Below are positions 52,557 to 61,118 of a stretch of DNA of 64,000 nucleotides, one piece after another (the stretch's first letter is position 1; every line of letters begins with the position of its first letter). Source of the DNA: Firm-13 sp037143795 (GTDB lineage Bacteria; Bacillota; Clostridia; Saccharofermentanales; Saccharofermentanaceae); contig JBAWXZ010000002.1 in assembly GCA_037143795.1 (NCBI GenBank), positions 186,001-250,000 of the forward strand. The letters are read 5' to 3'. The position numbers and the translations under genes were made by a program. Below the pieces are notes generated by a model, which worked only from the letters and a program-made list of their open reading frames with translations, did not search any database and had not been told where the DNA came from.

Positions 52557-53348
52557 ATGCTTGAATTGATGAAAAGCACGTTAAAGCAAATAATTGCTTC
52601 GTATACACAATATTTTGGTGTTGGCTCGTATATGCTTCTATATATATCATCATTGATATATATCTATGCCACAGAAAAGAAAAAGATAATTAGGGATCTT
52701 CTTTTCTATTACCCTCTATTAGTGCTGGCCGTTATTTTTAATCCATTGATAGCTTATGTTATTATGAAATTTATCGAAAATCAGGTTTATTGGAGAATGT
52801 TTTGGATATTACTTCTTACCATTATCATTGCTTATGCAGCAACCATGATTGTCCAAAGAATTTCTCGAAATTACGGAAAGGTAGTTGTTACATTATTTAT
52901 AATAATAATAATGATTTTAGGAGGAAAATTTATCTTTACTCCAGCGAATTACAGCACATCATTCAACTGGTATAAATTACCTGTACAGACGATAGAAGTA
53001 TGTAATATTATTGAAAATGACAGTAATACGAAAATTCGTGTAGTTGTGCCTGCTGATCTTGAAGTTTCAGTGAGACAGTATGATGCCAATATTCAAATGC
53101 CATATGGAAGAGATGGATATGATAACACTGGAGCGTTAAGTGAAACTGGACGAGCGTTCCATTCGCTAATGCAGGATAGCGTGTTAAATGTTGAATTAAT
53201 AAGTAGCTATATGAGAGGATTTGAATGTAATTATATAGTTATTAAGAAAACTACGGTACTTTCTGAAAATTTAGAAATTAGCGGATATAAGTTTGTTGCT
53301 TCTACCGATTCTTACAATATATATCGGTTCGATTATAAAAAGACGTAA
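52557..53348 (+). CDS. Membrane protein, DUF6077-like, C-terminal part
   Basis: The 263-residue protein has four or five hydrophobic helices in the first 130 residues and a soluble C-terminal domain (about 140-263) with IRVVVPADLEVSVRQYD and GYKFVASTDSYNIYRFDY. It lies in a different frame from the preceding gene and 20 bp behind it. A TGA closes its frame just upstream at 52545-52547, but GAGGT at 52546-52550 gives it its own ribosome site before ATG 52557. The soluble tail resembles the ends of full-length membrane glycosyltransferase-like proteins. It may therefore be translated as a separate subunit rather than be a dead fragment. Confidence 0.55.
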   Translation: MLELMKSTLKQIIASYTQYFGVGSYMLLYISSLIYIYATEKKKIIRDLLFYYPLLVLAVIFNPLIAYVIMKFIENQVYWRMFWILLLTIIIAYAATMIVQRISRNYGKVVVTLFIIIIMILGGKFIFTPANYSTSFNWYKLPVQTIEVCNIIENDSNTKIRVVVPADLEVSVRQYDANIQMPYGRDGYDNTGALSETGRAFHSLMQDSVLNVELISSYMRGFECNYIVIKKTTVLSENLEISGYKFVASTDSYNIYRFDYKKT

Positions 53349-53506
53349 TCTGATTATCCTACTTAGCTTGGTTTGACAGTATCAAAACCTACGGCATTGA
53401 AAGATAACGTTATTGATGAAATGATATATATTAAAATTAACTTGAATACTATACAATTGTAATTATTGTGAGGAAGTCATAATTATTTGTAATGTGGAGG
53501 CGTAAA

Positions 53507-54781
53507 ATGAATCAGCCCAATGAAGTCATTCAGGATGAAATAAATATTAGAGAATTAATTGAGACGTTATGGAAAGGAAAGGTTATTATTGCGATAGTAA
53601 CTGTTATCGCTGTACTTATCAGCGCCATTGCAAGCTTTTTCTTCATTCCGGCACAATATCAGGCAAGTACTTCAATTACTGTGACTCCCCCGGACATTAA
53701 GGTGTCTCTCATAGATACTACAATCAGTATTGTTGATTATCTGGCTAAGATACCCAAAATGGCAAAGGCAGACTATATACTGCAGGTTAAGTCATCCCAG
53801 GTCCTGGAGGATACAATTAAGAAATTGGATCTGAAAGATGCAGCGGGTAATTATATCCGCGCTGCCAGCCTGAGCAATGCGGTTACCGTTACAGATGTCG
53901 CAAACACCGCACTCGTCTCAATTACCGTAACGTATGGGGATCCGGAAAAAGCTGCATTGATTGCCAATACATTAAGTCAGTCATTCGCTGACGCCGTATC
54001 TGCAAATATGAAAGCACAGATCCAGGATGCTGCAGACTCCATCTCAGCGCAGCTTTTGAACGAAGAAAAGAATCTTGTTGAAAAAAAGAATGCACTTAAT
54101 GAATATCGATCGGCGAACACAAGTGCTGATGCGCTCAAGGCAGAAATTGAGGCGCAGGTAGAACAGATTGCTGACTACAAGTGTGATTATGAGGATACCA
54201 TTACACAGATTTCAGTCGATACCGCAGCCTTACAAGTCCTGGAAAATGCTTCTCAGTCGGCCGGTATAATTCCTTCCCAGGACTATAATCTCAGTATAGA
54301 TTTAAACACAGATCCTGAAGATATTGGAAATAATAAAGTGAATATATCACCGGATGGTCTTTCCAATTCGCTCTTAATCCTTAATATCAGTACGCTTCAG
54401 ACCAGACTAGTCAGTAATCAAGCCAAAAAATTGACGCTGGAAACGAGAATTCCTGAAATGGAAACTTCTTTGACAGCAACGCAAAACATGCTGACAGAAG
54501 AATATAAATATACTGCGATCGATGATGACATGACTGTAGCTCAACTATCTTATAATGCTTATCAGACAAGAAACAGAGAAGCAACCATGTATAACAAATC
54601 TGATATTGGTAAGACGATTATTACTGTCTCATCACAAGCATCTGTACCGGGCGGTCCCATCAGTCCCAATAAAAAGAAAAACATTGTCATTGCTGGAGCA
54701 CTAGGTTTTTGTTTGAGTATCTTATTTGTCCTTTTCAGAAATTATTGGAGAAGAACGACAGTAAGTAAAAATAAAGATTAG
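53507..54781 (+). CDS. wzz: Polysaccharide chain-length determinant (Wzz/CpsC-like)
   Basis: The 424-residue protein has a membrane helix near the N-terminus (about 28-50, after EINIRELIETLWKGK), a long extracellular part rich in coiled coil (about 170-350), and a second helix near the C-terminus (about 395-415) preceded by the proline-rich PGGPISPNKKK. This is the polysaccharide co-polymerase layout, which sets chain length together with Wzy. There is no tyrosine-kinase domain and no cpsD-like gene in the window. GTGGAGGCG precedes ATG 53507. A hairpin follows at 54814, so it may be the last gene of the Wzx/Wzy cluster. Confidence 0.9.
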   Translation: MNQPNEVIQDEINIRELIETLWKGKVIIAIVTVIAVLISAIASFFFIPAQYQASTSITVTPPDIKVSLIDTTISIVDYLAKIPKMAKADYILQVKSSQVLEDTIKKLDLKDAAGNYIRAASLSNAVTVTDVANTALVSITVTYGDPEKAALIANTLSQSFADAVSANMKAQIQDAADSISAQLLNEEKNLVEKKNALNEYRSANTSADALKAEIEAQVEQIADYKCDYEDTITQISVDTAALQVLENASQSAGIIPSQDYNLSIDLNTDPEDIGNNKVNISPDGLSNSLLILNISTLQTRLVSNQAKKLTLETRIPEMETSLTATQNMLTEEYKYTAIDDDMTVAQLSYNAYQTRNREATMYNKSDIGKTIITVSSQASVPGGPISPNKKKNIVIAGALGFCLSILFVLFRNYWRRTTVSKNKD

Positions 54782-54813
54782 ATTATATTCTGTGAAGCAT
54801 ATAATCTACACAT

Positions 54814-54855
54814 ACGGCCCCATCCCACATACCAAGGATGAGGCCGTTTGCTATG
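54814..54855 (+). terminator. Hairpin terminator behind the chain-length gene
   Basis: ACGGCCCCATCC pairs with GGATGAGGCCGT (one mismatch) around a 10-base loop, 32 bp after the stop codon. The following tract (TTGCTATGTCTCTTC) is only moderately T-rich. The rest of the 287-bp gap to 55068 holds a possible promoter and no gene that I can see. Confidence 0.6.
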
Positions 54856-54973
54856 TCTCTTCGTTTTTCCCGGCAGAGCAAAAACCGACTCGATTTTCGC
54901 GTCATACCAGGTCGATGAGGTTTTGCAACCCCGCCTTCCACAACTGCCGCAGATTCACCGTGTCTTGAATCTG

Positions 54974-55000
54974 TTAAATTGGCCGGAAGTCTGATACAAT
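54974..55000 (+). promoter_or_regulatory. Possible extended -10 promoter ahead of the long sugar transferase
   Basis: TGA-TACAAT ends at 55000 (extended -10). A -35-like TTAAAT is at 54974-54979, only 15 bp away. ATG 55069 lies 69 bp downstream. Confidence 0.4.
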
Positions 55001-55068
55001 CATGTTTAGTCTGAATAGAATTTTAGAAAAACTGTATTGTTGTATATATATGCTCGGAAGGATACTTT

Positions 55069-56487
55069 ATGAAAATGAGGCAGCTCAGCCAGGAACAGAA
55101 GTCGATGCTGAATCGACGTCATTCTCCTAATGCACACCTTTTCAAACTGCTCTATATTATCGTTGAACTTGCACTGGTCAACGTGTCTTTCATTGTTTCC
55201 CTTTATATTCTGTATAATCCGAATCTTCCCACGTTCAAGCTGAACTGGTCGGATTATCTTCACTCGGCGCCTTTTCTGACTTTGGCAGCGCTGCTTTATA
55301 TCGACTATTTCGGCATGACGCACTTTTTCCGTAAGAACCAGACGGATGTCATCGCTTCGGCGGTTCAGTTTGTCTTTCTGGTCACGGTCACTTCGGCGGC
55401 TATCGCGTATTCTTTTCAGTGGTTTATGTTTTCGAGATGGGCGATGGCCCTGGGCGCGGTGCTGATGCTGGTTCTGACGAGTCTTTGGTCGATCCTATGC
55501 CTCAAAATCAGCAAGGCTATCTATTCGAGGGGGAAGCTTCTGATTATTGCCGCGACGCCCGAAGACGCGGACCGGCTGTATATGAAGGTCCGTACCGAGC
55601 AGAGGGCGCTTCATATCAAGTATCTGGGATATACGCTGGCGGATGATCTGCCGCGTGTTTTTAAGCTGATTGATTATTGTACGGAAGTGATGGTCTCATC
55701 GATTATCAGTGAAGCGGACCGGTCCAAGCTGTTCCTGCACTGCGCCAACCTGGACAAGACGATTTATGTTGTACCGCAGTTTACCGATCTGATCTATACC
55801 AAATTCAGGATCATTCAGTTCCAGGATATGCCGACATTCATGATTGACAGCCTGGGGCTTACTTTTCAGCAGCGCCTGCTGAAGCGGATTTTCGACGTGC
55901 TGTTTTCATTGCTCGCACTGATCTTTACGGCACCGCTGCAGCTTTTCATTGCACTGATGGTTCGCATGGATTCACACGGGCCGGCGCTATATTCGCAGGA
56001 GCGTATCACGAAGTTCGGCAAGATCTACAGGGTATATAAATTCAGGACGATGGTGGATGCTGCAGAAGAGAAGTACGGTGCTTATCAATCGAGCCTCGAT
56101 GACCCGCGGGTTACCAAGATCGGCAAGACACTACGAAATACCCATCTCGATGAGCTGCCTCAATTCCTGAATATCCTGAAGGGCGACTTGTCCGTCGTAG
56201 GACCCCGCTCGGACCGTCCGACTACGGTCGGGGAATTCGAGGATAATATCCCCGGCTACCACCAGCGCCTGAAGGTAAAAGCGGGCCTCACGGGCCTTGC
56301 ACAGATTTACGGCAAGTACAATTCGGATCCGGAGGACAAACTGAGCTTTGACATGATGTACATTAAGAATTACAGTTTCCTGTCCGATATGAAGATCATC
56401 CTGCAGACAATGAAGACTATGCTGCCATCAAGTGACTTCAAGCTGCAGGACGAGGATTGCCGGAATTGGGAATTCACTCTTAAATAA
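55069..56487 (+). CDS. Long initiating sugar transferase (WbaP/CpsE-like polyprenyl glycosylphosphotransferase)
   Basis: The 472-residue protein has four membrane helices (about 25-150), a soluble middle domain, a fifth helix (about 285-305) and the C-terminal catalytic domain with YRVYKFRTMVDAAEEKYG, THLDELPQFLNILKGDLSVV and GPRSDRP. It transfers a hexose-1-phosphate to undecaprenyl phosphate. It differs clearly from the short transferase at 32473, so two separate glycans can be primed. GAAGGAT precedes the ATG. It stands alone, with a hairpin before and a strong terminator after. Confidence 0.92.
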   Translation: MKMRQLSQEQKSMLNRRHSPNAHLFKLLYIIVELALVNVSFIVSLYILYNPNLPTFKLNWSDYLHSAPFLTLAALLYIDYFGMTHFFRKNQTDVIASAVQFVFLVTVTSAAIAYSFQWFMFSRWAMALGAVLMLVLTSLWSILCLKISKAIYSRGKLLIIAATPEDADRLYMKVRTEQRALHIKYLGYTLADDLPRVFKLIDYCTEVMVSSIISEADRSKLFLHCANLDKTIYVVPQFTDLIYTKFRIIQFQDMPTFMIDSLGLTFQQRLLKRIFDVLFSLLALIFTAPLQLFIALMVRMDSHGPALYSQERITKFGKIYRVYKFRTMVDAAEEKYGAYQSSLDDPRVTKIGKTLRNTHLDELPQFLNILKGDLSVVGPRSDRPTTVGEFEDNIPGYHQRLKVKAGLTGLAQIYGKYNSDPEDKLSFDMMYIKNYSFLSDMKIILQTMKTMLPSSDFKLQDEDCRNWEFTLK

Positions 56488-56511
56488 CGGTTGACGATAA
56501 TTATTTATTTT

Positions 56512-56552
56512 ACATAGCTGCGGGCGGCTTTCTGCCTGCAGCTATGTTTTTT
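56512..56552 (+). terminator. Rho-independent terminator after the long sugar transferase
   Basis: ACATAGCTGCGGGC pairs with GCCTGCAGCTATGT (one G-T pair), closes over an 8-base loop and is followed directly by six T residues. It begins 25 bp after the stop codon. Confidence 0.92.
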
Positions 56553-56574
56553 CAATATGAATGCTATAAATCTG

Positions 56575-56583
56575 TGTTATAAT
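56575..56583 (+). promoter_or_regulatory. Extended -10 promoter of the last plus-strand operon
   Basis: TGT-TATAAT lies at 56575-56583 just after the terminator and 36 bp before ATG 56619. No good -35 hexamer is seen, which is common with extended -10 promoters. Confidence 0.5.
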
Positions 56584-56618
56584 TTATTCAAATTTATGCG
56601 CTAGAGAGAATGAATAAT

Positions 56619-57317
56619 ATGAAAAAACTGTTGATTATTCCTGCATACAATGAGGCTGATAATCTGGTTGAGCTCGTTGCGGAAATCCGGCAGAAGGCTC
56701 CGGGTTATGACTATATTATTGTCAATGACGGATCGAAGGATCATACAGCCAAAGTGTGCAGTGACAACAAGCTGAATGCGCTTCATCTGAGTAATAATCT
56801 GGGTATCGGCGGCGCCGTACAGGCGGGGTATCTGTATGCCATCCGCCACAACTATGATATTGCCGTGCAGATCGACGGCGACGGGCAGCATGACCCGGCG
56901 TACCTCGATGTTCTTATACAGCCGATTATTGACGGGCAGGCGGACTTTACGATCGGCTCCCGGTTCATCGAGCGTGTGGGCTTCCAGTCATCCGGTCTCC
57001 GGCGTGCTGGCATCCTCTGGCTCGACGCAATCCTGAAGAGGAGTACGGGGCTCGACATTACCGATGCGACTTCCGGGTTTCGGGCCTGCGATCAGGCAGT
57101 CATGCATGTATTTGCTTCTTATTATCCCAAGGACTATCCCGAACCGGAGACAATCGCGGATCTATACCGCCACAATTTCCGGATAAGGGAGATTCCCGTT
57201 GTCATGCGTGAAAGACAGATTGGTGTGAGTTCCATCCGGTTTTTCAGGCCGATATACTATATGATGAAAGTAACGCTCTCGATTCTGGTATCACGGTTAA
57301 AGCGGCACAAGAAGTAA
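56619..57317 (+). CDS. Family 2 glycosyltransferase, dolichol-phosphate-mannose-synthase-like
   Basis: The 232-residue GT-A enzyme has IIPAYNEADNLVELV, YIIVNDGSKDHT, NLGIGGAVQAGY and VQIDGDGQHDP, where DGDGQHDP is the metal site typical of DPM1-like enzymes that load a sugar onto a polyprenyl phosphate. It lacks the C-terminal membrane helices of some relatives. The next gene, DUF2304, is often found paired with such enzymes and may supply the membrane anchor. ATG 56619 is favoured by spacing from GAGAG at 56604; ATG 56610 is possible. Confidence 0.85.
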   Translation: MKKLLIIPAYNEADNLVELVAEIRQKAPGYDYIIVNDGSKDHTAKVCSDNKLNALHLSNNLGIGGAVQAGYLYAIRHNYDIAVQIDGDGQHDPAYLDVLIQPIIDGQADFTIGSRFIERVGFQSSGLRRAGILWLDAILKRSTGLDITDATSGFRACDQAVMHVFASYYPKDYPEPETIADLYRHNFRIREIPVVMRERQIGVSSIRFFRPIYYMMKVTLSILVSRLKRHKK

Positions 57318-57333
57318 TTGGGGGACTGGCAGT

Positions 57334-57717
57334 ATGAGTTTATTTACACAAATATTTGTTGCACTTATTATCCTGGGCTTTCTCTTCTATGTGGTTTCCA
57401 AGCTGCGCCGGGAACAGATTGAATTCAAATATGCACTTGTCTGGATTGTTAGCGGAGTCATCATCCTTTTGCTCGCGATCTTTCCGGGTATCCTTACATG
57501 GATGGCGGAATCCATCGGTGTGGGACTCCCTGTCAATCTTGTATTTTTTCTCGGCATCATTCTTAACCTGATCATCTCATTCGCACTGACGGTCACGTAT
57601 TCCAAACTCAAGAACATGATCTATCGGGTCACGCAGATGAATGCAATTCTCGATAATGATCTTGTAAGGACCAGGGAAGAGTTGGACAAGATCAGCAGGG
57701 ATGCAGTGGGAAAATGA
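57334..57717 (+). CDS. DUF2304 small membrane protein
   Basis: The 127-residue protein has three hydrophobic helices (about 2-20, 33-52, 67-87) and a charged helical C-terminus with KLKNMIYRVTQMNAILDND. It fits DUF2304, which is typically encoded next to DPM1-like GT2 genes. It starts 16 bp behind the glycosyltransferase. A role as partner or anchor of that enzyme is inferred from this recurrent pairing. Confidence 0.8.
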   Translation: MSLFTQIFVALIILGFLFYVVSKLRREQIEFKYALVWIVSGVIILLLAIFPGILTWMAESIGVGLPVNLVFFLGIILNLIISFALTVTYSKLKNMIYRVTQMNAILDNDLVRTREELDKISRDAVGK

Positions 57718-57751
57718 AACTGCCAAATATATGTACACAGGAGGCGTTTCT

Positions 57752-59566
57752 ATGCAGATTCGGGTAGCGGACCATATTGCGAACCTTCTGGCGCTACATT
57801 CCATCCATCAGTTGTTTAGTGTCACCGGCGGCGGAGCCATGTTCCTTAATGATGCTTTTGGCCGCCACGAATCGCTTTCCGTTGTATATAACCACCATGA
57901 ACAGGCCTGTGCTATGGCAGCAGAAAGTTATGCACGCCTTACCGGCCAAATTGCGGCGGTCTGTGTTACTTCCGGACCCGGAGGAACAAATGCGATTACG
58001 GGTGTTCTTGGAGGCTGGCTTGACTCGATTCCGATGCTCGTGATTTCCGGGCAGGTACGGTATGATACGACGGTGCATTCTACCGGCAAACCGATGCGCC
58101 AATTGGGAGATCAGGAATATGAGATTACCCGCTCTGTCGCGCCTATGACTAAATATGCGTGTATGGTCCTGGATCCTCTGATGATTGAATATCATATGGA
58201 AAAAGCTATTTTTCTTGCGATGCATGGCCGGCAGGGGCCATGCTGGATAGATGTACCGCTCAATATTCAGGCGGCAATTATTGAGACGGATGATCTGATC
58301 AAATATGATCCTGCAGAAGATGCGGGAGAGATTCCCGGGTCGATTTCACCGGAAATAGCCCGTGATGTACTGGAGCGCCTGAAAACCGCAAAGCGACCGC
58401 TGATATTGGCTGGTTCGGCGATTCGTCTGGCACACTGCCATGACGCGTTTATTGATCTTATTGATAAGCTCAATATTCCTGTTGTTACTGCCTGGAATGC
58501 TCATGACACGATTTGGAACGAACATCCTCTTTATATGGGCCGTCCAAGCACCCTTGGGGACCGTCCCGGCAATTTTATCCTGCAGAACTGCGATGTTCTT
58601 CTGGTACTGGGAAGCCGGCTCAATGTCAGACAGATTAGCTATAACTGGAAACAGTTTGCAAAAGATGCATATAAGATATCTGTTGATATTGATCCACTGG
58701 AACTTTTTAAACCAACACTTTTTCTGGACATGCCTGTTTTAGGCGATGTAGCGGAACTGATAGATCTATTGACTCAGGAGCTGAATAATCAGACTTTGGA
58801 ACCGAAACAAAAATGGATTGATGCATGCCGGCTGATTAAAGAAAAATATCCGGTCATCTCTGCATGCTATTTCGATAAAAAGTCGCCGGTTAACCCATAT
58901 TGTTTTATGGAATCCCTGTTTAATAAGCTGTACCCTGATGAAGTGATTGTTACAGGAAATGGCTCCGCATGCGTCTGTACTTTTCAGTCTGCATACCTGC
59001 AAAAGGGACAGCGACTGTATACGAATTCAGGCTGTGCATCCATGGGTTACGGATTGCCTGCAGCAATCGGTGCAGCGATAGCCCGGGGCGGTAAGAGAGT
59101 GATATGCATCGAAGGCGACGGCAGTATTCAAATGAACCTGCAGGAGCTGCAGACTGTAGTGTATCACCGCCTGCCCATAATAATAATAGTCCTGAATAAT
59201 GACGGGTATCATTCTATTCGACAGACGCAATCCGGCTTTTTCGGGCAGCCGCTTCATGGAGTCAACAGTCAGAGCGGTATTGGATTCGCACCGTTTTCCA
59301 AGCTTGCTCCGGCATTTGGTCTTCCTTACTTCTGCGTTGACTCATTGGATACAATGGAGGATGTGCTGGGCACAGCTTTGCCGCTGACGGGTCCTGCGCT
59401 GATTGAGGTAATGGTAGACAGTGAACAGCCCTTTGCACCCAAACTGGCTTCCAGGCGGCTGGAAGATGGTACAATGTATTCACCGCCGCTTGATGATATG
59501 GCACCTTTCCTTGACAGAGATGAATATGAAGACGCACGGCGTCTTTTACAGGAATCAGGCTGCTAG
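57752..59566 (+). CDS. Thiamine-diphosphate enzyme of the acetolactate-synthase/YerE-like family
   Basis: The 604-residue protein has three ThDP-family domains. The PYR domain has the activating glutamate in NHHEQACAMAAESYAR and TSGPGGTNAITG; the middle domain includes LVLGSRLNVRQ; the PP domain has EGDGSIQMNLQELQTV ending in the NND metal site. AGGAGGC supports ATG 57752. In nucleotide-sugar clusters such enzymes include YerE, which adds an acetyl unit from pyruvate to a CDP-linked keto-deoxy sugar and makes the branched sugar yersiniose. The CDP-glucose genes close by make a similar role attractive. A general acetolactate synthase is less likely: no small regulatory subunit or branched-chain amino acid genes are nearby. 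Confidence 0.8.
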   Translation: MQIRVADHIANLLALHSIHQLFSVTGGGAMFLNDAFGRHESLSVVYNHHEQACAMAAESYARLTGQIAAVCVTSGPGGTNAITGVLGGWLDSIPMLVISGQVRYDTTVHSTGKPMRQLGDQEYEITRSVAPMTKYACMVLDPLMIEYHMEKAIFLAMHGRQGPCWIDVPLNIQAAIIETDDLIKYDPAEDAGEIPGSISPEIARDVLERLKTAKRPLILAGSAIRLAHCHDAFIDLIDKLNIPVVTAWNAHDTIWNEHPLYMGRPSTLGDRPGNFILQNCDVLLVLGSRLNVRQISYNWKQFAKDAYKISVDIDPLELFKPTLFLDMPVLGDVAELIDLLTQELNNQTLEPKQKWIDACRLIKEKYPVISACYFDKKSPVNPYCFMESLFNKLYPDEVIVTGNGSACVCTFQSAYLQKGQRLYTNSGCASMGYGLPAAIGAAIARGGKRVICIEGDGSIQMNLQELQTVVYHRLPIIIIVLNNDGYHSIRQTQSGFFGQPLHGVNSQSGIGFAPFSKLAPAFGLPYFCVDSLDTMEDVLGTALPLTGPALIEVMVDSEQPFAPKLASRRLEDGTMYSPPLDDMAPFLDRDEYEDARRLLQESGC

Positions 59567-59638
59567 ACTTTTCAATCAAAATGTTTTTTCTTATGCTGGG
59601 CAAATGCACATGATGCCGGAAAACAGGAGGATGTTACG

Positions 59639-60436
59639 ATGAATACTACTGAGAAAAGAATGCTCGAACTGCTTCGGGATCTTCGTGATAATCATGGGGT
59701 GGATGCCATCAAAGCCGAATTTGAAGCTGAGGGATCCCGCATGGATGAACTTGTTAAGCTTAACGAAATCGTATTCCGTGCGGACATGGATCTGTTTATC
59801 AAAATTGGCGGATGTGAAGCTGTCCGCGATTTGGACCAGTGCCGTCTTCTTGGCGCAACAGGAATTATGGCACCCATGATTGAGACACCTTTTGCGATGT
59901 CCAAATTTGTCGGTGCTGCTAATAAGGTATATAAGAAAGACGAGCAGAAGGATATCAATTTCATTATTAATGCAGAAACAAAGACGTGTGTTGAGAACCT
60001 TGACGGGATTCTTGATGCACACGGAGGCATACTCAATTATGTTGTTGTCGGTCGAGTCGACTTGTCCGGATCATATGGTCTGAGCCGGTCAGAAATCAAC
60101 GGGGATTTCGTATATAAAATAACTCGTGAGATTTGTGAGCGGTCTAAAGCAAAAGGCTTCAAGGCAGGTATGGGCGGAGGAATCTCAATGGATGCCCTTC
60201 CATTTGTTGAGAGAATGAGTGATGTAATCGATCGATTTGAGACCCGTAAGGTCGTCTTTTCAAAAGAAGCCATCAATAAGGACCTCCGCAAAGGTCTGAC
60301 AAAGGCTATGGAGTTTGAGATGCTGTATCTGAAGAACAAGTGCGATTTCTATGACCGTATGGCTTTCGAAGACCGGGACCGGCTTACTATGCTTGAAGGC
60401 CGTCTGGCTGCAGCTCAAAAGGGCATTTTGATGTGA
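59639..60436 (+). CDS. HpcH/HpaI or citrate-lyase-type aldolase
   Basis: The 265-residue protein has features of the class II aldolase/citrate lyase beta TIM-barrel family: LFIKIGGCEAVRDLDQC, LGATGIMAPMIETPFAMSKF with the metal-binding glutamate of IETP, and VVGRVDLSGSYGL. Members cleave or form carbon-carbon bonds next to a keto acid, usually pyruvate or oxaloacetate. ACAGGAGG lies before the start. It is placed between the ThDP enzyme and an SDR, in an operon without catabolic or transport genes, so a biosynthetic role on a sugar derivative is likely. The substrate is unknown. Confidence 0.75.
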   Translation: MNTTEKRMLELLRDLRDNHGVDAIKAEFEAEGSRMDELVKLNEIVFRADMDLFIKIGGCEAVRDLDQCRLLGATGIMAPMIETPFAMSKFVGAANKVYKKDEQKDINFIINAETKTCVENLDGILDAHGGILNYVVVGRVDLSGSYGLSRSEINGDFVYKITREICERSKAKGFKAGMGGGISMDALPFVERMSDVIDRFETRKVVFSKEAINKDLRKGLTKAMEFEMLYLKNKCDFYDRMAFEDRDRLTMLEGRLAAAQKGILM

Positions 60437-60449
60437 GATGAGGGTAGTT

Positions 60450-61118
60450 ATGATGAAGACAGTACTGGTTACCGGCGGAAGCCGGGGCATTGGAAAAGCC
60501 ATCGTACAGAAATTCAAAGCGGAAGGGTATCGTACCTTTGCGCCCGGTCATCATGAGCTTGATTTGAATTCCGTTGAATCCGTCGATGCCTTTATTGAAG
60601 CACACCGGGAAGAAGGATTCGATGTAATTATCAATAATGCAGGTATCAACGAGATTAGTCTGCTGGAAAGTATTACTGACGATCAGCTGGACAGGATGAT
60701 GCAGATTAATCTGCTTTCGCCGATCCGCCTGCTTCGAGGTTTGGTTGGACCAATGAAGGAAAACAAGTATGGAAAAATAGTTAACATCGGATCCATTTGG
60801 GCGGTAGTATCGAGGGAAGGACGTCTTGTATACTCTGCTACCAAAAATGCCCTGCATGGAGTGACAAACACATTGGCACTGGAGCTTGGACCTTATAATA
60901 TTCTTGTTAACACAGTATGTCCCGGTTACGTACTTACAGAACTTACCAGGAAGAATAACACGGAAGAGGAAATCGAAATAATCAGCAGTACGCTGCCTCT
61001 GAGAAGAATGGCACAGCCAGAAGAAATTGCGAACTTCGTATACTATCTGGCCTCTGAAAACAACACGTTTATAACGGGTCAAAAAATAGCCATTGATGGA
61101 GGATTTACCATACAATGA
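60450..61118 (+). CDS. Short-chain dehydrogenase/reductase
   Basis: The 222-residue classical SDR has TGGSRGIGKAIVQKF, the NNAG motif in VIINNAGINE, serine in IGSIWAVVS and the catalytic pair in YSATKNALHG, with CPGYVLTEL and the C-terminal IDGGFTIQ. It resembles FabG-type reductases. GATGAGGG at 60435-60442 favours ATG 60450 over the upstream ATG 60438. The stop overlaps the next start as ATGA. It probably reduces or oxidises the product of the aldolase or cyclase step. Confidence 0.88.
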   Translation: MMKTVLVTGGSRGIGKAIVQKFKAEGYRTFAPGHHELDLNSVESVDAFIEAHREEGFDVIINNAGINEISLLESITDDQLDRMMQINLLSPIRLLRGLVGPMKENKYGKIVNIGSIWAVVSREGRLVYSATKNALHGVTNTLALELGPYNILVNTVCPGYVLTELTRKNNTEEEIEIISSTLPLRRMAQPEEIANFVYYLASENNTFITGQKIAIDGGFTIQ

